Of a DNA stretch of 64,000 nucleotides, positions 1 to 8,568 are shown piece after piece. Every line of letters begins with the position of its first letter. The stretch's first letter is position 1. Under the pieces are notes generated by a model. That model was not told the origin of the DNA. It made no database searches and saw only the letters and a program-made list of their open reading frames with translations. The DNA comes from Pseudomonas taiwanensis DSM 21245 (GTDB lineage Bacteria > Pseudomonadota > Gammaproteobacteria > Pseudomonadales > Pseudomonadaceae). A program made the translations under genes and the position numbers. The stretch lies in NCBI RefSeq assembly GCF_000425785.1, contig NZ_AUEC01000014.1, positions 124,001 through 188,000 on the forward strand, given 5' to 3'.

Positions 1-122
1 GCCTGGGGCTGAAGGGCAGCGACGCTAGCACGCACGTCGATGGCGTGCAGCTCAGGGCTGCCCCCTTCGCATCATCGGTCCCATCCCTGCATCGACCACG
101 AAAGTCGCGGGCGCCAAGCCTA

Positions 123-1028
123 TCAGCTGAGCTGCGCCTTCAGCCAGGCGGCAAGCGCTTGTGCCTCTGGGCGGCGCTCCTGGCCGTGTCGCACGCATAC
201 CGACAAAGCGTCCTGCAGCACGACGGTCTCGGCGAATGGCGCAACCAGTTCCCCCCGCGCGAGCATCCCCTCTGCGGTGCGTCGCCAGCCCATGGCCAGC
301 CCGTGTCCGGCAACAGCGGCCTGGAGCATCAACGAGTAGTTATCGAAGCTCAACGACTTGCCGCCGCTTGGCAACTCAAGGCCATGGGCCGCCATCCAGG
401 TGTCCCATTCCAATTCGTATTGCGGCACTGTCTGGTGCAGCAGCAGGGTGCAGCGCTGCACCTGGTCAAGCGTCAGCGCATCGCTGCCCATGCGCGCCAG
501 ATAGCTGGGGCTGCAGACAGGGAACACTTCATCGCTGGCGCTGAACAGCAGCGGATGCGCCCCTCGGTCCCGACAGCTGCTCTGCATCGCCACGTCGAAA
601 TAGCCCTCGTACTCGGCCAATGGCCGCAGCAACGTCGCGACCTTGAGTTCGATCTCCGGGAATTGTTGGTGAAAGCTCGATAGTCGAGGCATCAGCCAGT
701 GGAATGCTTCGCACATCTGACACAGCAGCACCACTTGGTTGGTTCCGGCAACGCCGCGCAGCCGGTCGGCCTCGTTGGCAAGCCCAGCCAATGCATTACC
801 CAGGATATAGGCAAGACTGCGCCCCGACTCGGTCAGGTACACGCCGCGGTTACGCCGCTCGAACAGCGCGACACCAAGGTCTGCCTCAAGCGCGCGAATC
901 TGCCGGCTGACCGCTGCCTGGGTGATATGCAGCTCCTGGGCCGCACGCGATACGCTGCCGAGCCGGGCGGTTGCCTCGAACGGCAGCAGCGAGGCCAGTG
1001 GGGGGAGTGACTTGCCGAGCCTATTCAT
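123..1028 (-). CDS. LysR-family transcriptional regulator (GcvA-like)
   Basis: A 301-residue protein of normal LysR length. The N-terminal winged helix-turn-helix occupies roughly residues 12-70 (AQELHITQAAVSRQIRALE is the recognition part), followed by the substrate-binding domain to the end. The C-terminal half ends in the short AWLKAQLS tail seen in GcvA/AmpR-like members. It is transcribed away from the EamA exporter and gamma-butyrobetaine dioxygenase genes with 100 bp between the starts, so it is the natural candidate to control them. The effector cannot be read from the sequence; a betaine or carnitine-type compound is an inference from the neighbours only. Confidence 0.9.
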   Translation of the reverse strand: MNRLGKSLPPLASLLPFEATARLGSVSRAAQELHITQAAVSRQIRALEADLGVALFERRNRGVYLTESGRSLAYILGNALAGLANEADRLRGVAGTNQVVLLCQMCEAFHWLMPRLSSFHQQFPEIELKVATLLRPLAEYEGYFDVAMQSSCRDRGAHPLLFSASDEVFPVCSPSYLARMGSDALTLDQVQRCTLLLHQTVPQYELEWDTWMAAHGLELPSGGKSLSFDNYSLMLQAAVAGHGLAMGWRRTAEGMLARGELVAPFAETVVLQDALSVCVRHGQERRPEAQALAAWLKAQLS

Positions 1029-1128
1029 GACTTCAGGTTAACCCTCTGGACCGAAAGATCATTTGTAGCACAGCCTGCGCGCCCGCAGCATGGGCACAGC
1101 CCACCACCGCCCCCGGCCAGGAGCCAAC

Positions 1129-2112
1129 ATGCTCGCCTCCCCCTCATCCAGCGCCCGGGGCGTGGTCTTTGCCGTCATCGCCACGCTGTTCTGGGCCAGC
1201 AACTTCATCACCCCCTACGTCACGGGTGAATATGGGATTCTCGACGTGTTGCTGGTGCGTTACCTGTTCACTGGTGCTCTGGGCCTGATTGGCCTGCTGC
1301 TGTATCGCGAGCGGCTGCGCCAGTTGGGGCCCCGGCAATGGCTGACCGGCATGGCCCTGGGCGTCATCGGCTATCTGGTCTACAGCGCCAGCATCGCGGG
1401 GAGCGTGATCTTCGGCGGCCCGACCCTGATCGCCGCCTTCATCGGCTGCGTGCCGGTGCTCCAGGCGCTGCTGGGCAATGTGCACGCGCAACGGGTGGCA
1501 TGGACACGTCTGGCGCTGCCGATCGGGCTGCTGGGCATCGGCCTTTCGCTGATCAACCTGGACCTGTTCACCAGCCCCTACGCCCCTGCTGACGGTGTGC
1601 TCGCCGGGATATTCGCTGGCTTGGCGATCCTCGCCTGGCTGTCGTTCAGCGTCATCAACCAAAACGCGGTCGTCGATCTCGCGCCGCGGGCTACCGCAGC
1701 TTGGACTTGCCTGATGATGGTTGGCGCAGGCCTGGTCGCAGCCCTTCTCGCGCCCCTTGCCAGTGCCTACGACCTGCTGCGCTGGCAGGGGGCTCAATGG
1801 AGCACCGAGGGCGCGCTGCACCTGTATGGCTGGGCAGCGCTGATCGGCGTGTCCTCGTCGCTGGTCGGCGCCGCAGCCTGGAACATCGCCACCCGCCATC
1901 TGCCCATGGTGCTGTCTGGCCAGTTGATCGCCCTGGAGTCGGTGTTCGCCAGCCTGATGGGGTTGGCGTTCGTCGGCCGTGCACCAAGCGCTTTGGAAAC
2001 AGCGGGCCTGCTATTGGTGCTCGCTGGCACCGCGCGCGCCATCCACATCATTCTCGCCCCTGCCCACTCGGGCGTGGCGCCTACCCACCGCAAAGGAGTC
2101 TCAACGAAATGA
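1129..2112 (+). CDS. EamA/DMT-family membrane transporter
   Basis: A ten-helix drug/metabolite transporter of about 327 residues with two EamA repeats. The first hydrophobic segment is GVVFAVIATLFWASNFITPY and the protein is hydrophobic throughout. An in-frame ATG lies 13 codons upstream at 1090, but the start at 1129 is preceded by CAGGAGCCAAC, a good ribosome-binding site, so it was chosen. The stop overlaps the next start as ATGA, so translation is probably coupled to the gamma-butyrobetaine dioxygenase. Substrate and direction are unknown; export of an amine or amino-acid-like compound would fit the family. Confidence 0.88.
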   Translation: MLASPSSSARGVVFAVIATLFWASNFITPYVTGEYGILDVLLVRYLFTGALGLIGLLLYRERLRQLGPRQWLTGMALGVIGYLVYSASIAGSVIFGGPTLIAAFIGCVPVLQALLGNVHAQRVAWTRLALPIGLLGIGLSLINLDLFTSPYAPADGVLAGIFAGLAILAWLSFSVINQNAVVDLAPRATAAWTCLMMVGAGLVAALLAPLASAYDLLRWQGAQWSTEGALHLYGWAALIGVSSSLVGAAAWNIATRHLPMVLSGQLIALESVFASLMGLAFVGRAPSALETAGLLLVLAGTARAIHIILAPAHSGVAPTHRKGVSTK

Positions 2113-3263
2113 ACGCGATCGCGGATTACCGCACCTTCCCGCTCATCAGCCCCTTGGCCAGTGCCGCATCCTTCGCCAGCGGGGTCTCGGTAACCTGGGC
2201 CGACGGCCGGGTCAGCCCGTTCCACAATCTTTGGTTGCGCGACAACTGCCCTTGCGGTGATTGTGTCTACGAGGTCACCCGCGAACAGGTGTTTCTGGTG
2301 GCCGACGTACCGGAAGACATCCAGGTGCAAGCCGTCACCATCGGCGACGATGGCCGGCTGGTCGTGCAATGGGACGACGGCCATGCCAGCGCCTATCACC
2401 CCGGCTGGTTGCGCGCCCATGCCTACGATGCCCAGAGCCTGGCCGAGCGCGAGGCGGCCAGGCCGCACAAGCACCGCTGGATGCAAGGTCTGTCGTTGCC
2501 TGTCTACGATCATGGGGCGGTGATGCAGGATGACGACACGCTGCTCGAATGGCTGCTGGCGGTGCGCGACGTGGGCCTGACGCAGTTGCACGGTGTTCCC
2601 ACCGAGCCCGGCGCGCTGATTCCCTTGGCCAAGCGCATCTCGTTCATTCGCGAGAGCAACTTCGGCGTATTGTTCGACGTGCGCTCCAAGGCCGATGCGG
2701 ACAGCAATGCCTACACGGCTTTCAACCTGCCCCTGCACACCGACCTGCCGACCCGTGAATTGCAACCGGGTTTACAGTTCCTGCATTGCCTGGTCAATGA
2801 CGCCACCGGAGGAAACAGCACCTTCGTCGATGGCTTCGCGATCGCCGAGGCGCTGCGCATCGAGGCCCCGGCCGCCTACCGGCTACTCTGCGAAACGCCG
2901 GTGGAGTTTCGCAACAAGGACCGTCACAGCGACTACCGCTGCACCGCCCCCGTGATCGCGCTGGACAGCAGCGGCGAAGTGCGCGAGATCCGCCTGGCGA
3001 ACTTCTTGCGCGCCCCCTTCCAGATGGATGCCAAGCGAATGCCGGACTACTACCTCGCCTACCGACGCTTCATCCAGATGACCCGGGAGCCACGTTTTTG
3101 CTTTACCCGCCGGCTGGAAGCGGGGCAACTGTGGTGCTTCGACAACCGACGCGTGCTGCATGCCCGAGATGCCTTCGATCCGGCAAGCGGTGACCGGCAT
3201 TTCCAGGGGTGCTATGTGGATCGGGATGAATTGTTGTCACGCATCCTGGTGTTGCAACGGTAG
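2109..3263 (+). CDS. gamma-butyrobetaine dioxygenase (BBOX/TauD family)
   Basis: A 384-residue 2-oxoglutarate/Fe(II) oxygenase. The N-terminal domain carries a cysteine cluster, LRDNCPCGDC (about residues 43-52), as in the Zn-binding domain of gamma-butyrobetaine hydroxylases. The catalytic domain shows the iron HxD in LHTDLPTRELQPG and a late HARDAF histidine and arginine region. The known family reaction hydroxylates gamma-butyrobetaine to L-carnitine. The open frame runs far upstream inside the exporter gene, but the ATG at 2109 overlaps the exporter stop and gives the family length. A trimethyllysine-type or other TauD-like substrate is possible, but the Cys-rich N-terminus favours BBOX. 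Confidence 0.88.
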   Translation: MNAIADYRTFPLISPLASAASFASGVSVTWADGRVSPFHNLWLRDNCPCGDCVYEVTREQVFLVADVPEDIQVQAVTIGDDGRLVVQWDDGHASAYHPGWLRAHAYDAQSLAEREAARPHKHRWMQGLSLPVYDHGAVMQDDDTLLEWLLAVRDVGLTQLHGVPTEPGALIPLAKRISFIRESNFGVLFDVRSKADADSNAYTAFNLPLHTDLPTRELQPGLQFLHCLVNDATGGNSTFVDGFAIAEALRIEAPAAYRLLCETPVEFRNKDRHSDYRCTAPVIALDSSGEVREIRLANFLRAPFQMDAKRMPDYYLAYRRFIQMTREPRFCFTRRLEAGQLWCFDNRRVLHARDAFDPASGDRHFQGCYVDRDELLSRILVLQR

Positions 3264-3271
3264 GACCGCCG

Positions 3272-3293
3272 CGGGGGCTCGATAGGCGCCCCC
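3272..3293 (+). terminator. GC-rich hairpin after the dioxygenase gene
   Basis: An inverted repeat CGGGGGC...GCCCCCG with an 8-bp loop begins 9 bp after the dioxygenase stop. It has the place and shape of a transcription terminator but no clear T tract follows, so it may be weak or only a 3' end stabiliser. Confidence 0.5.
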
Positions 3294-3384
3294 GGCCATT
3301 ACCGCCACTTTCTTTTCTGGCCCATAACGAGGGGCAACCCAGGCGCGGTATGCATCATTCGATACACGACGTCACAAATGATGT

Positions 3385-3418
3385 AACTCACGGCCCATTT
3401 ATCAGTTGGCCGTGAGTT
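3385..3418. promoter_or_regulatory. 11-bp perfect inverted repeat upstream of the tautomerase operon
   Basis: AACTCACGGCC (3385-3395) and GGCCGTGAGTT (3408-3418) are exact reverse complements separated by 12 bp. The dyad lies 60 bp before the tautomerase start in a stretch poorer in GC than the neighbouring genes. It could be an operator for the small operon or a hairpin; the sequence does not decide. Confidence 0.5.
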
Positions 3419-3477
3419 CTTAAAGTTTCTCCATCCGCTGCTCATTACCCACAGCACATTGGATAGAGGAACTGACC

Positions 3478-3693
3478 ATGCCATTTATCAGCGTTCGTAT
3501 CACCCGTGATGGCGTTACCCGGGAGCAAAAGGCTCAGGTAATAAAAGAAATCACTGAAACCATGGAGCGCGTTCTCCATAAAGACCCGCTGTTAACGCAT
3601 ATCGTGATAGAAGAAGTCGACACTGATAACTGGGGTTACTCAGGTATTACAACCACTGAATACAGGCGGCAGTTGTCGGAATCGAAGTCATGA
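3478..3693 (+). CDS. 4-oxalocrotonate tautomerase-family protein
   Basis: A 71-residue protein starting MPFISVRITRDGVTREQK, so Pro2 would become the catalytic N-terminal proline after Met removal, as in 4-OT enzymes. The length is the usual one for the small 4-OT group. The start is preceded by TAGAGGAACTGACC. Its last codons overlap the next gene (ATG at 3690), so it is co-translated with a DsbA-like thiol protein and then an SDR. The substrate is not known; a keto-enol tautomerase step in a small catabolic or detoxification operon is the reasonable guess. Confidence 0.87.
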   Translation: MPFISVRITRDGVTREQKAQVIKEITETMERVLHKDPLLTHIVIEEVDTDNWGYSGITTTEYRRQLSESKS

Positions 3694-4346
3694 AACGGAC
3701 AGTAGAAATCGATTTCGTTTCCGATGTCGTCTGTCCGTGGTGCGCACTCGGTTCGGCGGCATTGAATCAAGCCATCGCCAACGTAGCCGACGAGATAAAC
3801 GTTCAGTTGACCTACAAACCGTTCGAGCTCAATCCCGAGATGCCTGCCGAGGGAGAACATGCCCTCGAACACATGGTTCGCAAATACGGTAGAACCGCGG
3901 AGCAGGTGGCGGCGCGCAACCAGTTGATGATCGAACGAGGACGAGAAATCGGCGTTGAGTTCAACCTTGAAAAGCGAACTCATTTTTTCAACACGCACGA
4001 TGCTCATCGCCTGCTGTACTGGGCGGCCAGCAAAGGGCTTCAAACTGAGTTGCACCAGGCCTTGATCGAGGCGTACTTCGTCAACGGACAAAACCCCAGC
4101 AGCCACGCAACCTTGACGACCTTGGCCCAAAACGTCGGACTGAATGCCAAGGATGCGCTGCAAATCCTGGAGCGCGGGCAATACACGCACGAAGTTCGCC
4201 AAGTTGAAAGTTTCTACAGGGAACGCGGCATCAGTGCGGTGCCTGCAATGATCCTGAATCAACAGCACGTCGTTGCCGGCTCGCAATCTGTCGAGTTTTA
4301 CGAGCAGGCCATAAGACAGTCGGCACGCATCACGTCGCCCACCTAA
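3690..4346 (+). CDS. DsbA-family oxidoreductase (FrnE / HCCA isomerase-like)
   Basis: A 218-residue protein of the DSBA/FrnE family without a signal peptide, so probably cytoplasmic. The N-terminus MKRTVEIDFVSDVVCPWC places the CPWC active site near residue 16, followed by the helical insertion and a C-terminal SAVPAM segment containing the cis-proline. The family includes polyketide-linked FrnE proteins and 2-hydroxychromene-2-carboxylate isomerases. The gene overlaps the tautomerase upstream and is 30 bp before the SDR, forming a three-gene unit. Its role is not known beyond thiol-disulfide or isomerase chemistry. Confidence 0.88.
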   Translation: MKRTVEIDFVSDVVCPWCALGSAALNQAIANVADEINVQLTYKPFELNPEMPAEGEHALEHMVRKYGRTAEQVAARNQLMIERGREIGVEFNLEKRTHFFNTHDAHRLLYWAASKGLQTELHQALIEAYFVNGQNPSSHATLTTLAQNVGLNAKDALQILERGQYTHEVRQVESFYRERGISAVPAMILNQQHVVAGSQSVEFYEQAIRQSARITSPT

Positions 4347-4376
4347 AGAACGTTAATCGATAACGGAGGAATTATC

Positions 4377-5087
4377 ATGAGCAACTCTAAAAAAGTGATC
4401 ATTGTAACTGGCGCATCTCAGGGCATCGGTGCGGGGGTGGTCAAAGGGTTCCGAGCCCTGGGTCACAACGTTGTCGCCACCTCGCGGTCCATTCAGCCAT
4501 CGACGGATCCGGATATCCTGACCGTTGCAGGCGATATCGCGGACCCGGCCACTGCGCAGCGAGTGGTTAGTGAGGCCGTGGCCCGCTTTGGGCGCATCGA
4601 TACACTGGTCAACAATGCAGGGATTTTCGTCGCCAAGCCCTTTACCCACTACACCCAAGAAGACTATGCGCATGTCGTCGCAACAAACATGAGCGGCTTC
4701 TTCTATATCTCGCAACTTGCCATCGCGCAAATGGAAAAGCAGGGTAGCGGGCATGTAGTCAGCGTCACCACCAGCTTGGTTGATCATGCTATCGACGGCG
4801 TTCCGTCGGTAATGGCGTCGCTTACCAAAGGTGGTATCAACGCTGCGACCAAATCGATCGCCATTGAGTACGCCAAGCGAGGCATCCGCGCCAATGCCGT
4901 GTCGCCTGGCATCATCAAAACCCCGATGCACGGCGCTGAAACGCACGAAGCCCTGGGTCAACTCCATCCCGTCGGCCACATGGGTGAGATCGATGACATC
5001 GTTCAAGCGATTCTTTACCTGGACAGCGCAGCATTTGTGACCGGCGAGATTCTGCACGTCGACGGCGGTCAGAGCGCAGGTCATTGA
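4377..5087 (+). CDS. short-chain dehydrogenase/reductase
   Basis: A 236-residue classical SDR. It shows the cofactor motif TGASQGIG near residue 12, NNAG, and the SAVSPG-like region ANAVSPGIIKTPM. The usual YxxxK is replaced by a segment around MASLTKGGINAATKS, where Tyr is missing and Leu-Thr precedes the Lys. This makes the usual catalytic tyrosine uncertain and may point to an altered activity. The gene is last in the tautomerase-DsbA-SDR operon, has a good GGAGGAATTATC ribosome-binding site, and is followed by a strong hairpin. Confidence 0.88.
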   Translation: MSNSKKVIIVTGASQGIGAGVVKGFRALGHNVVATSRSIQPSTDPDILTVAGDIADPATAQRVVSEAVARFGRIDTLVNNAGIFVAKPFTHYTQEDYAHVVATNMSGFFYISQLAIAQMEKQGSGHVVSVTTSLVDHAIDGVPSVMASLTKGGINAATKSIAIEYAKRGIRANAVSPGIIKTPMHGAETHEALGQLHPVGHMGEIDDIVQAILYLDSAAFVTGEILHVDGGQSAGH

Positions 5088-5097
5088 TCGAGCCAGT

Positions 5098-5127
5098 GCT
5101 CATCATCGGGATGTCCCGGTGATGAGC
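5098..5127. terminator. Long hairpin between the SDR and the LuxR gene
   Basis: GCTCATCATCGGGA and its near-perfect complement TCCCGGTGATGAGC pair across a 2-bp loop. The hairpin lies 10 bp after the SDR stop and between two convergent genes, so it probably ends transcription from one or both sides. No long T run follows. Confidence 0.55.
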
Positions 5128-5207
5128 AACTTGACGGTGCCTACTGGCGGCCGTGCCTTGGAATGAGACGCCAACATCTTGCAGGGGGAGCGCGGCAAGT
5201 GCCGTCG

Positions 5208-5873
5208 TCAGTCCCGACGCTCGAAAATTGCCCCTTCCACACCCAGCACCTCGCCGTTGCTCGAATAGATACCGACCCCGGTCTCCCACACCCGCTTGAC
5301 CTGCCCATCGGCACAGCGAATGCGATAGTCGAGTTGATACGGCTCGCGCTTGAGCAGCGCGCATTGCACGCAGTACCAGATGTAGTCGGAATACTCGTCG
5401 AGAATCAGTGTGCCATAGCTGCGTTGCGGGCTGCTGGTCAAGTATTCGGCGGGGTATCCGGTCAGGCTCAAGCAGCCAGCGCTGACATAGTCCATGAACC
5501 AGGTACGGTCGTTGTCCCCACGATAGATCAGCCCGGGCAACTCATCGAGTAAGCCGACCATGGACGGAATCGGTGCATCGAAAGGCGCAGGCGCACCCTC
5601 ACTGGGCGGCGAAAGGTCGTCCGCCAGGCGCCACGACGCCCCGCTGCGGTGAATGCGGGTAGCCAGCTCCAAGCGAGAGTTGAGGCGAAATTTGCGCAGC
5701 AGGTTACGCACGTAGATCTTGACCGTGCCGTCGCTGATGCCCAGCTCGCGGGCGATCTGCTTGTTGCTCAGCCCCGATGTCAGCAATGCCAGGGTCTGGC
5801 CCTCGCGCTCGGTCAGCACATCCCATACGGGAGCCTGGGGTAAGACGGTCGGTAACACGCTGGCGTGATGCAT
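5208..5873 (-). CDS. LuxR-type regulator with N-terminal HTH and C-terminal PAS domain
   Basis: A 221-residue protein. The LuxR helix-turn-helix is at the N-terminus (about residues 19-70, LTEREGQTLALL...GLSNKQIARELGISDGTVK), and a PAS fold with PAC-like tail follows (about 105-221, LPGLIYRGD...DYRIRCADGQVKRVWE...GAIFERRD). This order is the reverse of the common sensor-then-HTH arrangement. The start at 5873 has GGAGGAACAGAGG in front; an upstream in-frame start is less well placed. It diverges from the amine demethylase genes with 171 bp between starts and probably controls them. The PAS ligand is unknown. Confidence 0.87.
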   Translation of the reverse strand: MHHASVLPTVLPQAPVWDVLTEREGQTLALLTSGLSNKQIARELGISDGTVKIYVRNLLRKFRLNSRLELATRIHRSGASWRLADDLSPPSEGAPAPFDAPIPSMVGLLDELPGLIYRGDNDRTWFMDYVSAGCLSLTGYPAEYLTSSPQRSYGTLILDEYSDYIWYCVQCALLKREPYQLDYRIRCADGQVKRVWETGVGIYSSNGEVLGVEGAIFERRD

Positions 5874-6044
5874 CCCTCTGTTCCTCCGCGGCACTCGATG
5901 GCTTGGCGCGCATTCGAACAGCAACTTTTATGCCTTGCGCGCACGACTACCCCTTTGTGCATACCTCCCCTAGCGGATTGAACGTTGATTCCCGAAGAGA
6001 AAATATCTTCCCCAACAGGAAACAACGACCCGTGCGAGGACAGC

Positions 6045-6572
6045 ATGAGCAGTGCCGCCACCGATCACCCTTTCAGCGTGCCGCGCTACCCCTGCGGTGA
6101 CCCTAACCAGGCCGCGACCACTTACCTGCTGGTGAGCCAGGCGCCAGGGCGCGACGAGTCAGCCGCCGTGGCCAGCGAACTCGGCGATGCCCAGGCAGGC
6201 CACCTGGCTCTGCCTGACTACGCCGACATGGCTGCACTTCAACGCGCCTTGGCCCAACGGCTGGCATCGGCCCAGGTTGGCTTGCACCTAGAGTTGCGCG
6301 GCGACCAGGCGTTCGTCTGGCCACTGCATGCCCAAGCGCGCGCTGCCGGCCTGCAAGAGGACGAGATAACCATCAGCAGCAGCGCGCAAGGCAGTCGTCT
6401 GGTGTTCTGCGTGCACTGCACGCACTGCCAGCCCACCGGCGCAACACCTCACCTGACCTGCTCCCATTGCGGTGTCGTGCTGGAAGTTCGCCGCCACTTT
6501 TCCCAACGCCTGGGCGCTTATCTCGGCGTCTGCGCCGATGCCGACCAGCCGTATAAGGAGGTGCACCCATGA
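6045..6572 (+). CDS. Small subunit of heme-dependent amine N-demethylase (DmmA-family, gamma)
   Basis: A 175-residue protein of the small dimethylamine monooxygenase subunit family. The C-terminal third has a zinc-ribbon-like pattern, CVHCTHCQP...LTCSHCGVVLEVRRHFS, and the N-terminal part has the PNQAATTYLLVSQ region. The start at 6045 follows GAGGACAGC; an earlier in-frame ATG at 5985 is less likely. The stop overlaps the reductase start as ATGA. In characterised systems this subunit accompanies a DUF3445 heme subunit, a PDR/VanB-type reductase and a folate-binding GcvT-like subunit, which are exactly the next three genes. Subunit letters differ between publications, so no symbol is given. 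Confidence 0.85.
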   Translation: MSSAATDHPFSVPRYPCGDPNQAATTYLLVSQAPGRDESAAVASELGDAQAGHLALPDYADMAALQRALAQRLASAQVGLHLELRGDQAFVWPLHAQARAAGLQEDEITISSSAQGSRLVFCVHCTHCQPTGATPHLTCSHCGVVLEVRRHFSQRLGAYLGVCADADQPYKEVHP

Positions 6573-7498
6573 GCGGTTTGATCGAAGTACGGGTCGCCGC
6601 CATCCGGCCCCTCACGCCAGTGATCCGCGAGTACCGCCTCGAAGCAGTCAGGGAACCGCTGCCCGGCTTCTCGGCAGGCAGCCATGTGCAGCTGCATCTC
6701 CCTAACGGTCGGCGCAACGCCTACTCGTTGCTTGGCGACCCGGCCAGGCATGACCATTACCGCATTGCGGTGCGGCACCAGACCAACTCCCGGGGTGGCT
6801 CGCTCTACATACATCAGCAACTGCAGATTGGCGACCGGTTGCGCATCAGCGCGCCAGCCAACTTGTTCGCGCTGCACCGGGAAGCCCGCCAGCATGTGTT
6901 GATCGCAGCCGGTATCGGTATCACGCCATTTCTGGCCTACAGCCACGAACTGCTCCGCAACGGCAGTGAGTTCGAACTGCACTATGCCTACCGCTGCGCA
7001 AGCAGTGATGCCTACCTGGACGAGCTTCGCCGATGGCTGGGGCCGCGCCTGCACGAGTACCCGAGCGGCGCGCGCCGCCTGGACATCGCCGCAATCCTGC
7101 AAGGCCGTCCACTGGGTACGCACATTTATGCCTGTGGCCCGCAATCACTGCTCGCCGACCTGCAGGCACACAGCCGCAAGCAAGGCTGGAGCCCCCGTCG
7201 GGTGCACAGGGAAGCCTTCGCCGCTGCCGAGCCAGGCCAGCCGTTCAGTGTCGAGTTGCTGCGCAGTGGCCGACAGCTGCAGGTCGCTGCCCACCAGAGC
7301 CTGCTCGAAGCCCTCGAAGAAGCAGGGTTGGAAGTCCCAAATCTTTGCCGCGGTGGCGTCTGCGGGCAGTGCCAGACGTCCTGGCTCAGGGGCGATGTCG
7401 AGCACCGCGACCTGTTCCTGAGCGCAGAAGACCGCACCCGCCATCTGATGCCGTGCGTCTCGCGCGGTTGCGGCAGCCCGATCCTGCTTGACCTCTGA
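6569..7498 (+). CDS. PDR/VanB-type FMN-[2Fe-2S] reductase, beta subunit of amine N-demethylase
   Basis: A 309-residue electron-transfer subunit. Domain order: flavin-binding barrel (about 1-100, RNAYSLLGDP being the FMN site), NAD-binding domain (about 105-210, AAGIGITPF and YACGPQSLL), and a C-terminal plant-type ferredoxin with CRGGVCGQC and a later PCVSRGCG cysteine. It would pass electrons from NAD(P)H through FMN and the cluster to the heme subunit. It overlaps the small subunit and lies 15 bp before the heme subunit gene, so the complex is made from one message. Confidence 0.9.
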   Translation: MSGLIEVRVAAIRPLTPVIREYRLEAVREPLPGFSAGSHVQLHLPNGRRNAYSLLGDPARHDHYRIAVRHQTNSRGGSLYIHQQLQIGDRLRISAPANLFALHREARQHVLIAAGIGITPFLAYSHELLRNGSEFELHYAYRCASSDAYLDELRRWLGPRLHEYPSGARRLDIAAILQGRPLGTHIYACGPQSLLADLQAHSRKQGWSPRRVHREAFAAAEPGQPFSVELLRSGRQLQVAAHQSLLEALEEAGLEVPNLCRGGVCGQCQTSWLRGDVEHRDLFLSAEDRTRHLMPCVSRGCGSPILLDL

Positions 7499-7513
7499 AC
7501 CGGAGACGCTCCC

Positions 7514-8530
7514 ATGACCCTTACCTTCAAGCCTCTGGAAACCTACCGGGACGACTTCAGCTTCCGCAACAGCCCGGCGGCCATCGCCCGTTTTCCCTTC
7601 CCGTTTGCGCAAGACCAGTACATGTACTCGGTAAACCTGGAGCCGGCCGTGTCCCGCGACCCGGGCTCGGTGTTCGAACACTGTTTCGACATCGATGAGC
7701 ACTACCTATCGGAGATCGCCGAGCGCGCCCGGGTACTGGAGCAGGATCCGCAGCGCTGCCTGGTCATGCCGCACATGGCCCAGGCTGCCTGGGACACCCT
7801 GGAAATGCTCATGGAGCATCTGGCCCGGGACTATCCCGAGGTGTTCCGTCTGAGCCGTGACGGCGCCGCCTGGCACTGGCAGAACTTCGCGCTGAACATC
7901 GACCAGCATTTCACCTACGGCGATGCCAGCACGCTGCCATGCGAGCCGCTGGAGTACGTCACCCGCCAGATGCAAGGCGACTTCGCCGTGCTCGATCAGC
8001 GTGACAGCGACCTTTACATGGATGCCGGCATGGTCACCTGCCCGGCGGACTGGTCATTGCGCTTCGACGCTGGCATGAGCTTCAAGCAATGGCACTCGCC
8101 GGTGCCCATGGCGCACCAGATGGGTGTGTTCGATCGTGCGTTGAGGTACCTGCTCAACCTCCAGGTCGGCCACCCGGTGCGCCGCCTGAACTGGACGCTG
8201 ACCATCAACCCGCGCCTTGACACCTCGCCTGAGACCTTCCACCAGTGGGGAAGCGACCGCGGCAAGGTCACCGTCGAGAACGTCGGACGCCTGGTACACC
8301 TGCGCGTCGAGCTGCAGACCATGAGTCGCCTGCCACGCTCGCACGCCCTGCTGTTCGGCATCCGTACCTACCTGATCAGCTTCGACGAATTGGTCAGCAA
8401 TCCGGCCTGGGCGCAGCGTCTGCACCGGGTAATGCGCGACCTGCCCGACCCGATCGCCGACTACAAAGGCATCACCCGCTACCGCCAGCCCCTGGTCCAA
8501 TGGCTGCGCCGCTTCGATGCCACTGCCTGA
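7514..8530 (+). CDS. Heme-dependent oxidative N-demethylase alpha subunit (DUF3445)
   Basis: A 338-residue DUF3445 protein, the heme-PAS catalytic subunit of the HODM/dimethylamine monooxygenase complex. Recognisable segments are the NIDQHFTYGDAS region and the RLNWTLTINPRLDTSPETFH core, and RLPRSHALLFGIRTYL near the end. The family reaction removes a methyl group from dimethylamine with O2 and NAD(P)H, giving methylamine and formaldehyde. It sits between the reductase and the folate-binding subunit genes. The exact amine cannot be read from sequence, but Tmm and Tdm downstream make dimethylamine the expected substrate. Confidence 0.9.
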   Translation: MTLTFKPLETYRDDFSFRNSPAAIARFPFPFAQDQYMYSVNLEPAVSRDPGSVFEHCFDIDEHYLSEIAERARVLEQDPQRCLVMPHMAQAAWDTLEMLMEHLARDYPEVFRLSRDGAAWHWQNFALNIDQHFTYGDASTLPCEPLEYVTRQMQGDFAVLDQRDSDLYMDAGMVTCPADWSLRFDAGMSFKQWHSPVPMAHQMGVFDRALRYLLNLQVGHPVRRLNWTLTINPRLDTSPETFHQWGSDRGKVTVENVGRLVHLRVELQTMSRLPRSHALLFGIRTYLISFDELVSNPAWAQRLHRVMRDLPDPIADYKGITRYRQPLVQWLRRFDATA

Positions 8531-8568
8531 ATCACTTGCCTGAACAACCACAACGAGAGGAACTGCCC

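Noticed and set aside
1701..2108. N-terminal extension of the gamma-butyrobetaine dioxygenase
   Set aside because: It lies inside the exporter gene, is Arg/Pro-rich and has no family match; the ATG at 2109 gives the normal length.
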